Shown piece after piece: positions 24,228 through 35,017 of a stretch of DNA of 64,000 nt (position 1 is its first letter; each line of letters begins with the position of its first letter). The notes beneath the pieces are model-generated. The model worked only from the letters and a program-made list of their open reading frames with translations. It was not told where the DNA came from and did not search any database. The position numbers were made by a program, and so were the translations under genes. Source of the DNA: Terfezia claveryi (Eukaryota > Ascomycota > Pezizomycetes > Pezizales > Pezizaceae). The DNA is taken from assembly GCA_015179025.1 (NCBI GenBank), contig WHUX01000065.1, positions 210,130 to 274,129 on the forward strand, in the 5' to 3' direction.

Positions 24228-24694
24228 ATAAAAAGGGGGGTTTGCATTTAGCCTCTTATCATCCTTGTTTTTGTTTATGGTCTTTGATTATAGGACCGGG
24301 TTCTGCTACCCTGTGAGTTGGCATGTCGTCTCGACTGCTACCTAGTTTCGTATGCGGCTTAGCGGGGTGGGGAGGATGAAATGAAAAGGACCAACTGCAT
24401 TAATTGTAGCACCGCCGTGTGGCGACATTTGCACACGAAACTTCTTGGACCCATCGCTTTCGATCCGGCTTTTGAAGGTGGAAGCCGTGGAGTAGGCTTA
24501 GTACCCGGCTTTCGCGCTCTCTCCTCTTGCGTCATTAGTATCATTCCAACTGTGGACAGCCCATATCCAAGGAATTCAGCTCCCACCACATTACATCGCA
24601 ATCCCCACCACAAAACACACTCCACAAACAACACATCATCACCGCAACTTATTGGCAGAGGGCATTATAATACGCAGCGACGCTCTCGGGCAAA

Positions 24695-27600
24695 ATGCCA
24701 AACTACTCATACAAAGTAAGGGTCTTGGCTGCGTTCGACTCGATCGCTCCTGGTCCGGTAGAACTTGGGGTGATAGGTACGTCGAGCGAGGTTACGCGAT
24801 CCATGGTGGGAGCGGTCTGCTGACATTGTCAACAGAGAATGAGGTGAAAGCTACAAGTGAAGCAAACGGAACTCCCCTACCACACACATGGAAGAAATGG
24901 ATGAAAAAAGTAAGCCTATTTGACGTGAATTGTGCAAATCATGGTTGCTAAGCAACATCTATAGACCTTGGATAAACTAGTTGAGGAGCGGTGGCTATTA
25001 AACGAAGGTCAGGAATACACAGCATCACTGCAGCTTAGGAATAGGATCAAGGAGGAGAAGGCTCGTCTTGATGTGCCGATAGATAATCATGAGTGGAAGC
25101 TATTCGCTGTTATTGCAAGACGGCTACCCAACAAAGCCACCGATACTCCTAGCGCCCCTCAAACACCTGCAATCCGAACTCCGCCAACACGAGCAAGCAA
25201 AAGGAAGAGTCTTGCAGTTGCTGTAGAAGTACCAAGAGGGGGGATATATGAGGGAAACGAAAATCAAGAAAACAATGAAACTATTTTTGTTCGGGATGAC
25301 GGTCGGCCTGATAAAGAATCCAAGAGGAGGCGATTAAGATACTCAGACCCCGGCGTCACTTCTTCTCAGACCTCCTCGCAACGACGAAAGTCCTTATCCC
25401 GCCGTAAGAGCGTCGGAACTAGCCGGACGAACCGTAGACATACTATGGCAGTCCCACCACAATCACCACACATGCAAGAGATAGCTCAGGGTGTCTCCAG
25501 GGAGATTCAATTTATTCCATTAAGACAAGCTCTTTCCGCACGTACAAGGCGTGCCCTGCGGCGGAATCAGTTGAGTGAAGAGATGAATGATATTGATGAG
25601 GAAAGACGGGCTCTGCAGCGGAAGAACAGGGAGGAGCTGTCAAGGGTGCGTGCTGAGCTTGAGCGAGGGAGGCAGCTGATTGAAGAGCTACAAAGACAAC
25701 TTCACGCTACCAGAATGGCGCCTCCAAGTGAAACAGGGTCAATAGGCCCTGGGTCGGTGGGAATGGCACCAATCTATGAAGCCGATGCCGAGGAAGCCTT
25801 TTCCCCTCCTGCCTTTGGTTCATCAAGCGCACCCAGGACGCCCTTTAGATTCAATATGGGTAGTGCCCTTACACCGGCCCTTAGACGATTTCAGAATGAA
25901 AATCAACGGGAGCCTGGAGAAACACCAATTTCACGGAGAGACAAAAAGATCAAAGCTTTAGAGGGCCAAATTGAGCAACTACGTCAGGATATTCTTGATC
26001 GTGAGGAGGAGGAGAAGAGACGGGCGGAGGAGGAAGAAATCTACCATGAGGCTGAAGAGCAAATTCTTATGGAAGCTAAGGATATGTCTCAGGCCGATAT
26101 GTCTTCGATGACTCCAGGTGATATATCGGTATCTGAGATCTGTGAAGAACCTATAACCCCAAGTACTAGACGTAGTAGGATCAGGGTGTCTTTCGCAGAC
26201 GAGGAGGAAGAGTTCACACCAATGATCTCAGCAGATTCAGATGATGAAGATGAGTTCCAGGCTCCTATCGGTGATTATAGCCTCGACCAAGAAGTTCAAG
26301 GCCCCTCTACTCCTATTCCAGCAACTGAAATCACACAAGCCATCACTGTTACCACAATCTCTGCCGCTCCCGAAATCGAACAAGAGAATGAAACTCTCAA
26401 GGCAGCAATAGACGTGTTGAAGCAGCGGGTTGAGGGCCTTGAGGAGGAATTGAAGAATACGAAGACACGACCTGAAGCACGCGCTTCCGGAGTACAAACC
26501 GATCTAGTTGTCGATACGGAGAAAGTGAAGTTGAAGGAAATGATTGAAGCCTTGGAAGATAAGGCTGAGGTGTTGGAGCAATCTTCCTTGGAGGAAAGGG
26601 GGCGACTTTGGCAAAAGATTAGGGGTCATATTTCAGAAGCTCACAATTATGAAGGGGTGGAGGAGTTGGATATGGCCATCGACGAAATTCTCACCAACTT
26701 GGCACTCGCACAAAATACCGCCGATGAGCATCATAAAGCGTTTGAGGCTGCAGATAGGGATCTCAGGGTTGAGCGAATGTTGGCGGAAGAAAAGGCAAAG
26801 GAAAAGGCAGAGGAAAAGGCAGCTGAGATCGTCGAGTTGGAGGCCGAAAGGGATTCATTGTTGGAACAGGTGGAGAAATTGGAGGAAATTAAGTCGGACT
26901 TGGAGGGTCAAATGGCTGATCATGAAGCAGATGAGGAACGACTAGAGCGGGAGCTTGAAGATCACAGGAAGGAGCTAGCCGCAGAACAGAAGGAGTTAGA
27001 AATGAAGTCAAACGAACTGGAGGCAGCGGTTGCTGAGGCGGACAAACTGGAAAGGGACCTTGCAGAGCTTGGCGATGTCATTGATAAGGAAATTGCGGGG
27101 TTCTCCAATCCCCCTAGGGGTCCACTTACTACGATCTTGGAAAAGCTTCAGGTATACGCTGAAGTCGTCAAGGAGGAGAGGGAAACTCAACAGGCAAAAC
27201 TTGAAGAACTCATGAAGTCCATAGCGGAGAAGGAGGATTTACTGGGGGACATCAGGGCGCAGCTCGCATCGCTTACAGAAAAGTATGATGAACTGGAGCA
27301 GATTAACGAGAAGCAACAGGCTCTCCTGGAGAAAAAAGACCAAGAGATTGAGGAACTCCAGGAGGGGCTTGCGTCTATTAAGATGCAACTCGAGGAGGCC
27401 CAGAAGACGAATGTCATGCTTGATGGAGTTATCGCTAGTAAGAATGAGAAGATCACCTCGCTCACCGACCAATTGACATGGGCTACGGCAGATCTCGCGA
27501 ATATCAAGGAGAAAAGAGAAGAAGCTCAGAGGCAAGTTGCTGAGTTGTTGGGCGAGCTTGAAAAGAAGAACGAGGAGGTTGACAAACTGGACCTTGACTT

Positions 27601-30394
27601 GTCGAGCAAGGATCAGATGATCACTTCCCTTGAGGTTCAGCTTGTATCTGTCACCGAGCGGCTTTCCGCCCTTGATGAAAAGCACACTTCTAAGGAGCAG
27701 AAGGTTTTGGAACTCTCTAACGAGCTCCTCCGTGTAAAGGAGGAAGCCAAAGCCCAACTGGAGGAGCTAAACGTTGAACTTGACGCAAAGAGCGGGAAGA
27801 TCTTTGAGCTCCAGGAGGGCATGGATACCCTAACAAAACAGGTGGCCGAACTGCAAACGACTATCGAGCAATTTAACAAGGAGCAAGGCTCCAAGGAGGC
27901 CAAGATTAATGAACTCAAGGACCAGGTCAAACAGAAGCTGAAAGCGATTGCCGAGCTCGAGACATTGAACGACGTTATTCAGCTCAAGGACAAAGTTCTG
28001 GAAGAAATGGAGGCACGGGTTACTAGGCTTGGTGCTGACCTTGATGAGAAGGATCGGCTTCTGGCTTCGGCTTCGGCGAGTCTCGCTGCTCTGCGTGTTG
28101 AGGTTGCTAACAAGAATGTGTCCATCGAGTCCCTTGAGCATGACCTTAAGTTACTGAAGAACAGCGAGAATGAACTTAGCGCCGCTCTCGCTGATAAGGA
28201 TGGCAAGATGGATGAACTCTCTGAGGAGATCAATGAAGTGAACAACACTTTTGCCGAGAAATCCCATCAGGTAGAGGACTTGAAGGCCGAAATTTCATCT
28301 TCGAACAAAGCCATTGAAGTGAAAGAAGAGCAGACCCGTGCCCTCCAGGGAGAAATTGACAATCTCAATTACCGTCTGGAGTCTTATGCGGCCAAGATCC
28401 AGAAGCTCGAAGAGGATGTCGCCATTCTCCAGCGCGCTAATGAGCAGAAGGAAATTACCATTCAGGAACTCAATGGCACAATCGCCAATCTCAATAAGAC
28501 TATTGCAGAACGTGACGATGCTACTGCCACTCTTACCAGGGCTGCACAAGAGAAGGAGGAATTGATTATCACGTTGAATGAGGACATTATCGAACTCAAT
28601 GAGCAAATCTCTTCTCTCAGCGACGACCTCATATCAATCCAAAGCCAGCGGGACATTGCAGATGGTAAGATCAAGGAACTCATGGAAAGCGTTGCTCAAA
28701 AAGATGAGAGAATTGCTGAGCTTGAGAAGCTCTACGACGTTATTGCTACCAAGAACACGGAGATTGATTCACTCAATGACACAATAGACGACCTTAGGAT
28801 CCAGCTTTCTGATTTAAATGAGCGATATGCTGCTGCAGAGGCAAGGGTCGAAGAACTGGTTGAGGAGGTAGCGAGGAAGCAGAGAACTATCACTCAATTG
28901 GAAGCTGATTTGAACTCGAGCACTCTTCGTGAGACTGAAACCAACAAACGTTACATGGACGCAATCATCGTGCAAGATACTCTCAAAGAAGAGCTCGAAA
29001 GGATGCAATCTGCTGTGGATGATCTGAAGGCTGCTCTGGATGGTAAGGATGAGGAGATTGCTGCTCTCCAGCAGAAATGTACCGACCTTGAGACGCGTAT
29101 GCGTGAACAGATTGTTAACCATTCGGAGCATCTGAAAGATCTCAGGGCACAGCTTGAGCGAGAGAGAAATGAAGCTGTGGATGTGCTACACTTGAAGCTG
29201 CAAGAGGCTCTTAATTGCAAGGCGGAGCTAGAAGCGGATCTTCAAGCTACTATGTCTGAATATAAAGAAATCGTCATTGAATTGAAGTCTAAGATCGAGG
29301 GGTTAGAGGGAGAAGTGGAGGGATTGAAGGGCAAGAATGAGCAGACGTCCGTAGAGATGAAGAGGCTGGAAGGAGCTAAGGATGCTATAATTGCCGAGTT
29401 GGAGGAGACGGTGAGGGAGGTGGCGCAGGCGAAGGATAAAAGCGAGGCAGAGTTGGAAGAGCAGATTGAGCAGAAGAGGATGGCTCTGGCGGAGAAGGAG
29501 AAGGAGCTTGCTGATATTGAGCTCGCCGCACAGAAAGAGAAGCATGCCTTGAGGATTGAGCTTAATAAGCAGTACGAAGAAATCTCACGTTTTCAAGACA
29601 AGATCACTCAGCTCGAAATACAGCTTGAGGAGTCTGTTGAGGAGGAGAATCGTTTGGAGGAAGAGATTCTGGAGTATGAACAATCGACACAACTTCTGAA
29701 GGAAGACGCAGCGAAGATCAAAGCTGCTCTTGAAAGCAACAATCAGGAGCTAGCCAAGGAAATCGATGCACTCCGGTTCGAGCTTCTCAGAGCCCGAGAT
29801 GAGTTGAAGCAGGAGATTGAGCTGCATGCCAACAACATTGAGGAGAAGGATTCCAAGATTGCTGAGCTGACCAAGATTATCGATGACTATAAGGAAGAAG
29901 GGGCCTCGTTAAAGAAGAGGATATCCGCTTTGAATGTTACCAATGAGAAGTGGAGACAAAAGTACAATCGCGCTATCGAGGACAGCACAGCGGAGTTCGA
30001 CACAATTCAGAATAATCTATGGAAGATTGCCTCAGGTGTCAAGGAACGGAAGGCACAGTTCTTGCAACGCTCCACAGACCGCTTACTTGCCCAGGAAGGA
30101 GAACAGGAGGAGGATGAGCATGATCAATTGCAAATCGAGGGTACCCATGAAGGCGCCAGTACTGCGGGTGGCTTAATGAGCCCCGATGCAACTACAAATG
30201 TATCGTTTATGTCTCCACCAACCCCAGAGTCTACCCAACATTTCGCCCCCTTGTCCTCACGTATCATAAGTCTCACGACGCATGCTGGAAAGAAGAGGAG
30301 ATTCGATAGTGGAATCGGGGTTGATGAAGAGGAAGAGGATGAAGTAGCGCGATTTGAAGAGTATGGAAGCCAACGCAGGGGTTTCTTGGCCTGA
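24695..30394 (+). CDS. Giant coiled-coil protein (about 1840 residues)
   Basis: The main exon, 24965..30394, is one uninterrupted frame of ~1810 codons. Upstream, exon 24838..24909 (TWKKWMKK) joins it cleanly as KKWMKK/TLDKLVEERW, and a 7-codon first exon 24695..24715 (MPNYSYK) is a tentative start because no other in-frame ATG exists. After a conserved-looking head (LDKLVEERWLLNEGQEY) come a basic Ser/Arg/Pro-rich linker (KRKSLAVAV, RRKSLSRRKSVG) and short coiled coils. An acidic stretch follows, and then nearly 1300 residues of heptad-rich Glu/Lys/Leu coiled coil (from about residue 480). The tail carries a nuclear-localisation-like GKKRRFDSG beside an acidic EEEEDE patch. It is probably a nuclear or spindle-pole/kinetochore scaffold. 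Composition alone cannot assign a function, and myosin/SMC-like similarity would be compositional. Confidence 0.85.
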
Positions 30395-32177
30395 AGGGCA
30401 TTAGAAATGAACGCAGCCTACAAGTGCTGCATTTTTATCTTACAAGGGTTCATGAGCATCCTTTTCTTTGGTCTATTTCGAGGCGGCTTGGTTATATAAG
30501 TTGAGCATTTCTGGTAATTCATGAAACTTGGTAGGTCCTGTGTCCTTTATGTGCTCACTTGTGGGTATGATGTCCCTGTCTTTCTTGGTTGTTTTGATTT
30601 CCTTTGGGGCTGTGATGAGTGTTTATGGTTTCTGACCTGGTTAGTTGGCTGTCGTCCTGTGTTTCTTGTTTAATGCTTATACGCGTAATGATCGGTAGGG
30701 ATAATCTGCCCTTGTTTGGTATTGTATATTTGATGGCCTTGATTTTTACTTTTGTGAGCGGATGCATCTGTTACTCGTTGGTCGTGTTCTGATTCTGGGA
30801 AAATTGGCTTGCTTTATGTGCGTTTTGCCCTTTTAGGTTTTTGTGTTTGACGCTTCTCTCTTCCATTTTTTGATATGGGGCGGGTATGGTGCGGGTATGG
30901 GAGGGAGGAAGGAAATGATGCAGGCTGACGTACTGCCTATCCGGTGGGAGAAGACGGGAGAGTGAGATGGAAGGGATGTTTGATGTCGGTCTAAATTAGT
31001 ATTGTTTACATACATGGTTCGGCTGTCTTTCTGTGACCGTGAACTGTAAGCAGCTACAGCAAGCTATACCTGTCTCGAACCCAGACGCTTACACAGACTA
31101 TGTAACTATGTAGTGGTAGTGGCGTTTCCCTTGTGGAAGCTCAAGTTGCAGTTGCCTGATAAGGTAGTTGTATAAGCCGGCTTTGGCTCCATCATGTAGC
31201 ACAATATACCCAATAAGAATCGTCGGGGTAATATGCTAAGATAGAATATATTCTTATATCGAATATGAGGGTAAGTACTTGTCTCAAAATAGGAATAACT
31301 AGCTACAGGTTGGAATAGGAGGACCAGAAATAACCACAGAGGAGACGAGAATGGCAGTGATCTGTGTTTATTGCATTTCCTTTTGTCTTCAAGTTGAGCA
31401 GCTTCAATGAATTGACGTTCGCGATAGAAAAGCTGTTCTGTAGTATCATTGAGCCGTTCTGATTGGAAGGTAAATAAATGTCTCAAGAGCAGCTAGCTTG
31501 TTGACCCATAACTGAATGCCTCAACCGGAATCGGCCGATATATAGATATGTAGCAAGAATTCTTATCTGAACGCCTTCCTCATTATCAATAACTTCATCC
31601 CCTGGAGTAACAAATGCTTGAATCATAGCCTGTGTTGAATGACACTGAGGCATCTTGTGCCAACCAGACTACTGAGGCATGAGAGATAATCTTTCCTATT
31701 CTGGCTAGTCTTAATTACTTTAAATCTTTTTTAGAGAAATACTCAGTACTCGTGTGTACCTCCGACTCTCGCGATAAGAATGTTAGAAATAATTTCCTAT
31801 TCTTATTTCGTATAGGGGCGAGGTTCGGGGTGGGGGGGTTTTCATATTCTTATATTGAGATGGCCACATGCACTACATAGTTCTCACGTGACTGGCCCTT
31901 CTTCCTCATATGGTAGTCAACTCAAGTCCGGGTGCCTAAATGAAGCAAGGTTCTTCTGTTTGTTTTGCTAACCAATAATCTTTTCTTTATTTGTTTCTAG
32001 AGGGTAACAGTCAAAGGGCTCCACGGCCAAGGCGCCGACCTCTTTATTCACGTATGACATCACTCTTATTGAAATCGTTCGCAGTTCCCATCTCTAGTTG
32101 ATATACCAAATTATCCACACAGCCCCACAGAAGGCACAATCCATACTCAATACTACTTTCACAATCATAATCATTAA
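30395..32177. other. Intergenic, 1.8 kb
   Basis: No supported gene. A minus-strand frame of 126 codons near 31106-31486 has no family features. One reverse copy of the dispersed 15-mer lies at 31657-31671. The last ~150 bp should hold the transporter promoter. Confidence 0.5.
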
Positions 32178-34271
32178 ATGGAAGCACCCCACCACCACGA
32201 CCATCACCACTACAGCCACCACCACAACCACAACCACCACCGCAGGAAATCCAACACAATCACAGCACCCCTACACAGGCCTCCTACTCTCTCGCGATCA
32301 AACAGCAATACACTCCACTACCAGACATTTCCCACGAAGCCTCCCTCAGGCAAGGGCCAGCCTCCGGGTTTCAACACCCCTAGGTCTCGAAGAGCAAGTT
32401 TCTCAAGTAGGCAAAGCAGTGGAGTCCGTGGGAGATGGGAAGATGACGACGCGGTGTCAATTGCCGGGGATGTTGACTTTTCCGGGAATGGCAATGATGG
32501 TAACGGGAGGAAGAGTTGCGCATCGGCACCAACACGGCAACTCGCAGTACTAGCGATAATAAGTCTCGCTGAACAGGCTGCGTTGAATTCAATCTCGCCA
32601 TATTTACCTCACATGACGGCTTCCTTCCCAGGGATAGACTCGACTAAGGTTGGGTTGTATGTGGGCGTGATAGCAAGTTCCTTTGCTGCTGCGCAAATGG
32701 CTACGAATTTTTTTTGGGGGCGGTTGAGTGATCGGATTGGCCGGAAACCCGTAATACTTTTCGGGACACTTGGGACTGCAGCTGGGTTTTTGGCGTTTGG
32801 GTATGTGAAGAACTTATGGCAGGCTGCGGTTGTGCAGGCGTTCATTGGTGTGGTGAATGGGAATGCGGGGGTGGTGAGCACGGTATTGGGAGAGATTACA
32901 GATAAGCACAATCAGGGTTCGTCGTTTGCGTATCTTCCTATGGTGTATAGCCTGGGTTCGATTTTGGGTCCCATTATGGGTGGGTCATTGGCCGGTCCTC
33001 CATCGTTGATGGTTTCCAAAAAGTATCCCTTTCTTTTACCTAACCTCGTGAGTACCGTTATCCTTTTGGTGGATTTTGCAATATCGATGTTCTATCTCGA
33101 AGAGTCGCTTGAGCAAGCTCAAGAGCTTCCTCCCCTGGGAACGCGGGTACAGAATCTGTTCTTTTGGCTATGGCAATTTACTGCCGGAGCGGCGAAGCCG
33201 TCTTACCTCAGGGGGAAATTCGAGAATCATAGGAGGAAAGGTCCACAAGCGACTTGTACCAATCACCAACACCGCCATCATAAACACACCGTCCAAGACT
33301 GCCCGCACAATGCTCACCACCCATCAGCAATCCCCCGACGATTATCAACAGCCCTCGGCTCCCCTCCTCGGTTATTTCCTCGCTCGCGATCACTAAGTCG
33401 AAATTCTGCTGCAATTGAAGAGGAATTCAAAGAAATCATCCTCACGCCATCAATCCTCCTCCTGCTAGCTGCTTATTTCGTTTTCAACTTGTCAAATATC
33501 ACATTTTCCTCTCTGTATCCAATCTTTGTCTCCACCTCGCCCCCCACCGGACGTGGGTTGAGCCCAAGGGAAATAGGGCTAACACTATCTTTCACCGGCC
33601 TCGCAGCAATACTGTTTCAAATCTGCGCAGGTATCGGCACAAATATAACAGACAAAGTTGGTAATAAGAACGGCTTTCAGGTCGCCATGGTTGGCATGGT
33701 AGCCTCCTTCTTCCTCATGCCACTTACCTGGTCCGAGGGGAAATGGTTAATGTACGGATCTATCTCTGGCGTACTATTAATCAAAAGTATTGCAAATGTC
33801 CTAGGATTTACATGTGCATTAATCATGGTTACAAATGCAAGTCCGGATAAAAGTGTGCTGGGGAGGATTAATGGGTTAGCGCAGACACTTGCTGCGGCGG
33901 GAAGGGCGGTAGGGCCGTTTTTGAGTGGGGGGTTGTGGAGTTTAGCGGTGAAGGAGGGTGGAGGGCGGAAGGCGGGGTGGTTAACATGGTGGGGGTTTGG
34001 AGCGGTAGCGGCTGCGGGGGTGGGGTTGGCGGTGGGGATTAGAGGGGGCCAGATGGAGACAGAGGGGGATGAGGAGGAGGGTGTGCCGGAGGGTGCGGGA
34101 GAGTCCAGCCCAGACATTGGGAGTGGGAGTGGGAGTAATGAGAGTGCGAGTAGTCAGGTATTCATTGAGGATGAGGATGAAGATTTGGAGGATTTTAGGA
34201 GGGGGAGGAGGGCAGAGAGGGAGAGGTTGTTGGGGCGTAGTAGTGGGATGGGAGTGAGTACTGGAAGGTGA
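32178..34271 (+). CDS. MFS transporter, DHA1-like, with a histidine-rich N-terminus
   Basis: Single exon, 697 residues. The N-terminus has 13 His in its first 21 residues (HHHDHHHYSHHHNHNHH), then a Ser/Arg/Pro-rich tail before the first membrane segment at about residue 120 (LAVLAIISLAEQAAL). Twelve segments can be counted in two sets of six, split by a long hydrophilic loop (residues ~320-415). Motif A, WGRLSDRIGRKPVI, follows segment 2, and GRINGLAQTLAAAGRAVGP in segment 11 resembles the fungal YCR023C / plant ZIFL group of drug- or zinc-related facilitators. The C-terminus is acidic and Ser-rich. The His tract suggests metal binding or sensing, as in many zinc transporters, but this is inference. 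Location (vacuole or plasma membrane) is unknown. Confidence 0.87.
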   Translation: MEAPHHHDHHHYSHHHNHNHHRRKSNTITAPLHRPPTLSRSNSNTLHYQTFPTKPPSGKGQPPGFNTPRSRRASFSSRQSSGVRGRWEDDDAVSIAGDVDFSGNGNDGNGRKSCASAPTRQLAVLAIISLAEQAALNSISPYLPHMTASFPGIDSTKVGLYVGVIASSFAAAQMATNFFWGRLSDRIGRKPVILFGTLGTAAGFLAFGYVKNLWQAAVVQAFIGVVNGNAGVVSTVLGEITDKHNQGSSFAYLPMVYSLGSILGPIMGGSLAGPPSLMVSKKYPFLLPNLVSTVILLVDFAISMFYLEESLEQAQELPPLGTRVQNLFFWLWQFTAGAAKPSYLRGKFENHRRKGPQATCTNHQHRHHKHTVQDCPHNAHHPSAIPRRLSTALGSPPRLFPRSRSLSRNSAAIEEEFKEIILTPSILLLLAAYFVFNLSNITFSSLYPIFVSTSPPTGRGLSPREIGLTLSFTGLAAILFQICAGIGTNITDKVGNKNGFQVAMVGMVASFFLMPLTWSEGKWLMYGSISGVLLIKSIANVLGFTCALIMVTNASPDKSVLGRINGLAQTLAAAGRAVGPFLSGGLWSLAVKEGGGRKAGWLTWWGFGAVAAAGVGLAVGIRGGQMETEGDEEEGVPEGAGESSPDIGSGSGSNESASSQVFIEDEDEDLEDFRRGRRAERERLLGRSSGMGVSTGR

Positions 34272-35017
34272 AGAATAAAGGATGCAGAAGCCTGTGTTGG
34301 GGAAGTACTCTTGAACATGAAGCATGAGACATTCATATGAAATCTATAACGTATACAAGAAGTTTCTGCGATGTTGTTTCTGGCTCTACTGAAGTGAATT
34401 TGGTCTGTTCGTCAAGTTACGGCTAGGGTGCATTGTAACCGATATATTCCTTTTTTGGAATTGATCTGAGTCCACATTGTATATAAGTTGCTTTGAAGAT
34501 TCATTATTGATACAGTACCTATTGTTGATCTAGCTATCGGTCTCATGGTGCATAGTATCATTTGATTAACATACTGAACAGACAAGGATCATTTGTACGT
34601 ACTTTCATATGTAGTCAGCTCACAGTCGACATCGGTATCTAAGGTATCTAACAAGGCTGAGTCCGGTTGCAATTGACTAGAGCACTGCTACTTATCAGGT
34701 AAGCCTAGTTTGATTTGCTGCCTTATCCCGATTTAGCACAGAACTGTCCTTCTTTACAAAAAGAGGGTAGACACAAATGCTACACCTCAAACCAGACAAC
34801 ACCGGTATCAGGTCATTATTGATTGAGACCTTTAGGCATAAGTTATCGTTGCTGGATTCCTTCATAGGCTTCTCTACCTTCGGATCCTCTTTTGTGCCCT
34901 CAATTCGACGAAGTATAACCATACAACGAGTGCTTCAAATCTGGGGATCTTGGCCAGAGGGGCAGAGCCTTGAATCCTGAGTATTGAAAGGTTTACAGAC
35001 CGTATAGTGACGGAGAT
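34272..35017. other. Intergenic, 0.75 kb
   Basis: Between two plus-strand genes. No feature beyond likely 3' and promoter sequence. Confidence 0.5.

Larger units (their letters stand above)
20754..24694. other. Gene-poor intergenic region, 3.9 kb
   Basis: No convincing gene. Contains a cluster of palindromes at 22,601-22,720 that may mark a transposon relic, two A/T mirror tracts (23,102-23,131 and 24,210-24,227) and one copy of the dispersed 15-mer (24,042-24,056). The few open frames are short and lack family features. Confidence 0.5.

Noticed and set aside
26237..29545. Many minus-strand Leu/Ser-rich frames inside the giant coiled-coil gene
   Set aside because: Antisense reading of Glu/Lys-rich heptads commonly gives open Leu/Ser-rich frames; no independent support.
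31106..31486. 126-codon minus-strand open frame between the coiled-coil and MFS genes
   Set aside because: No family motif, awkward codon use, and no neighbouring exon; probably chance.
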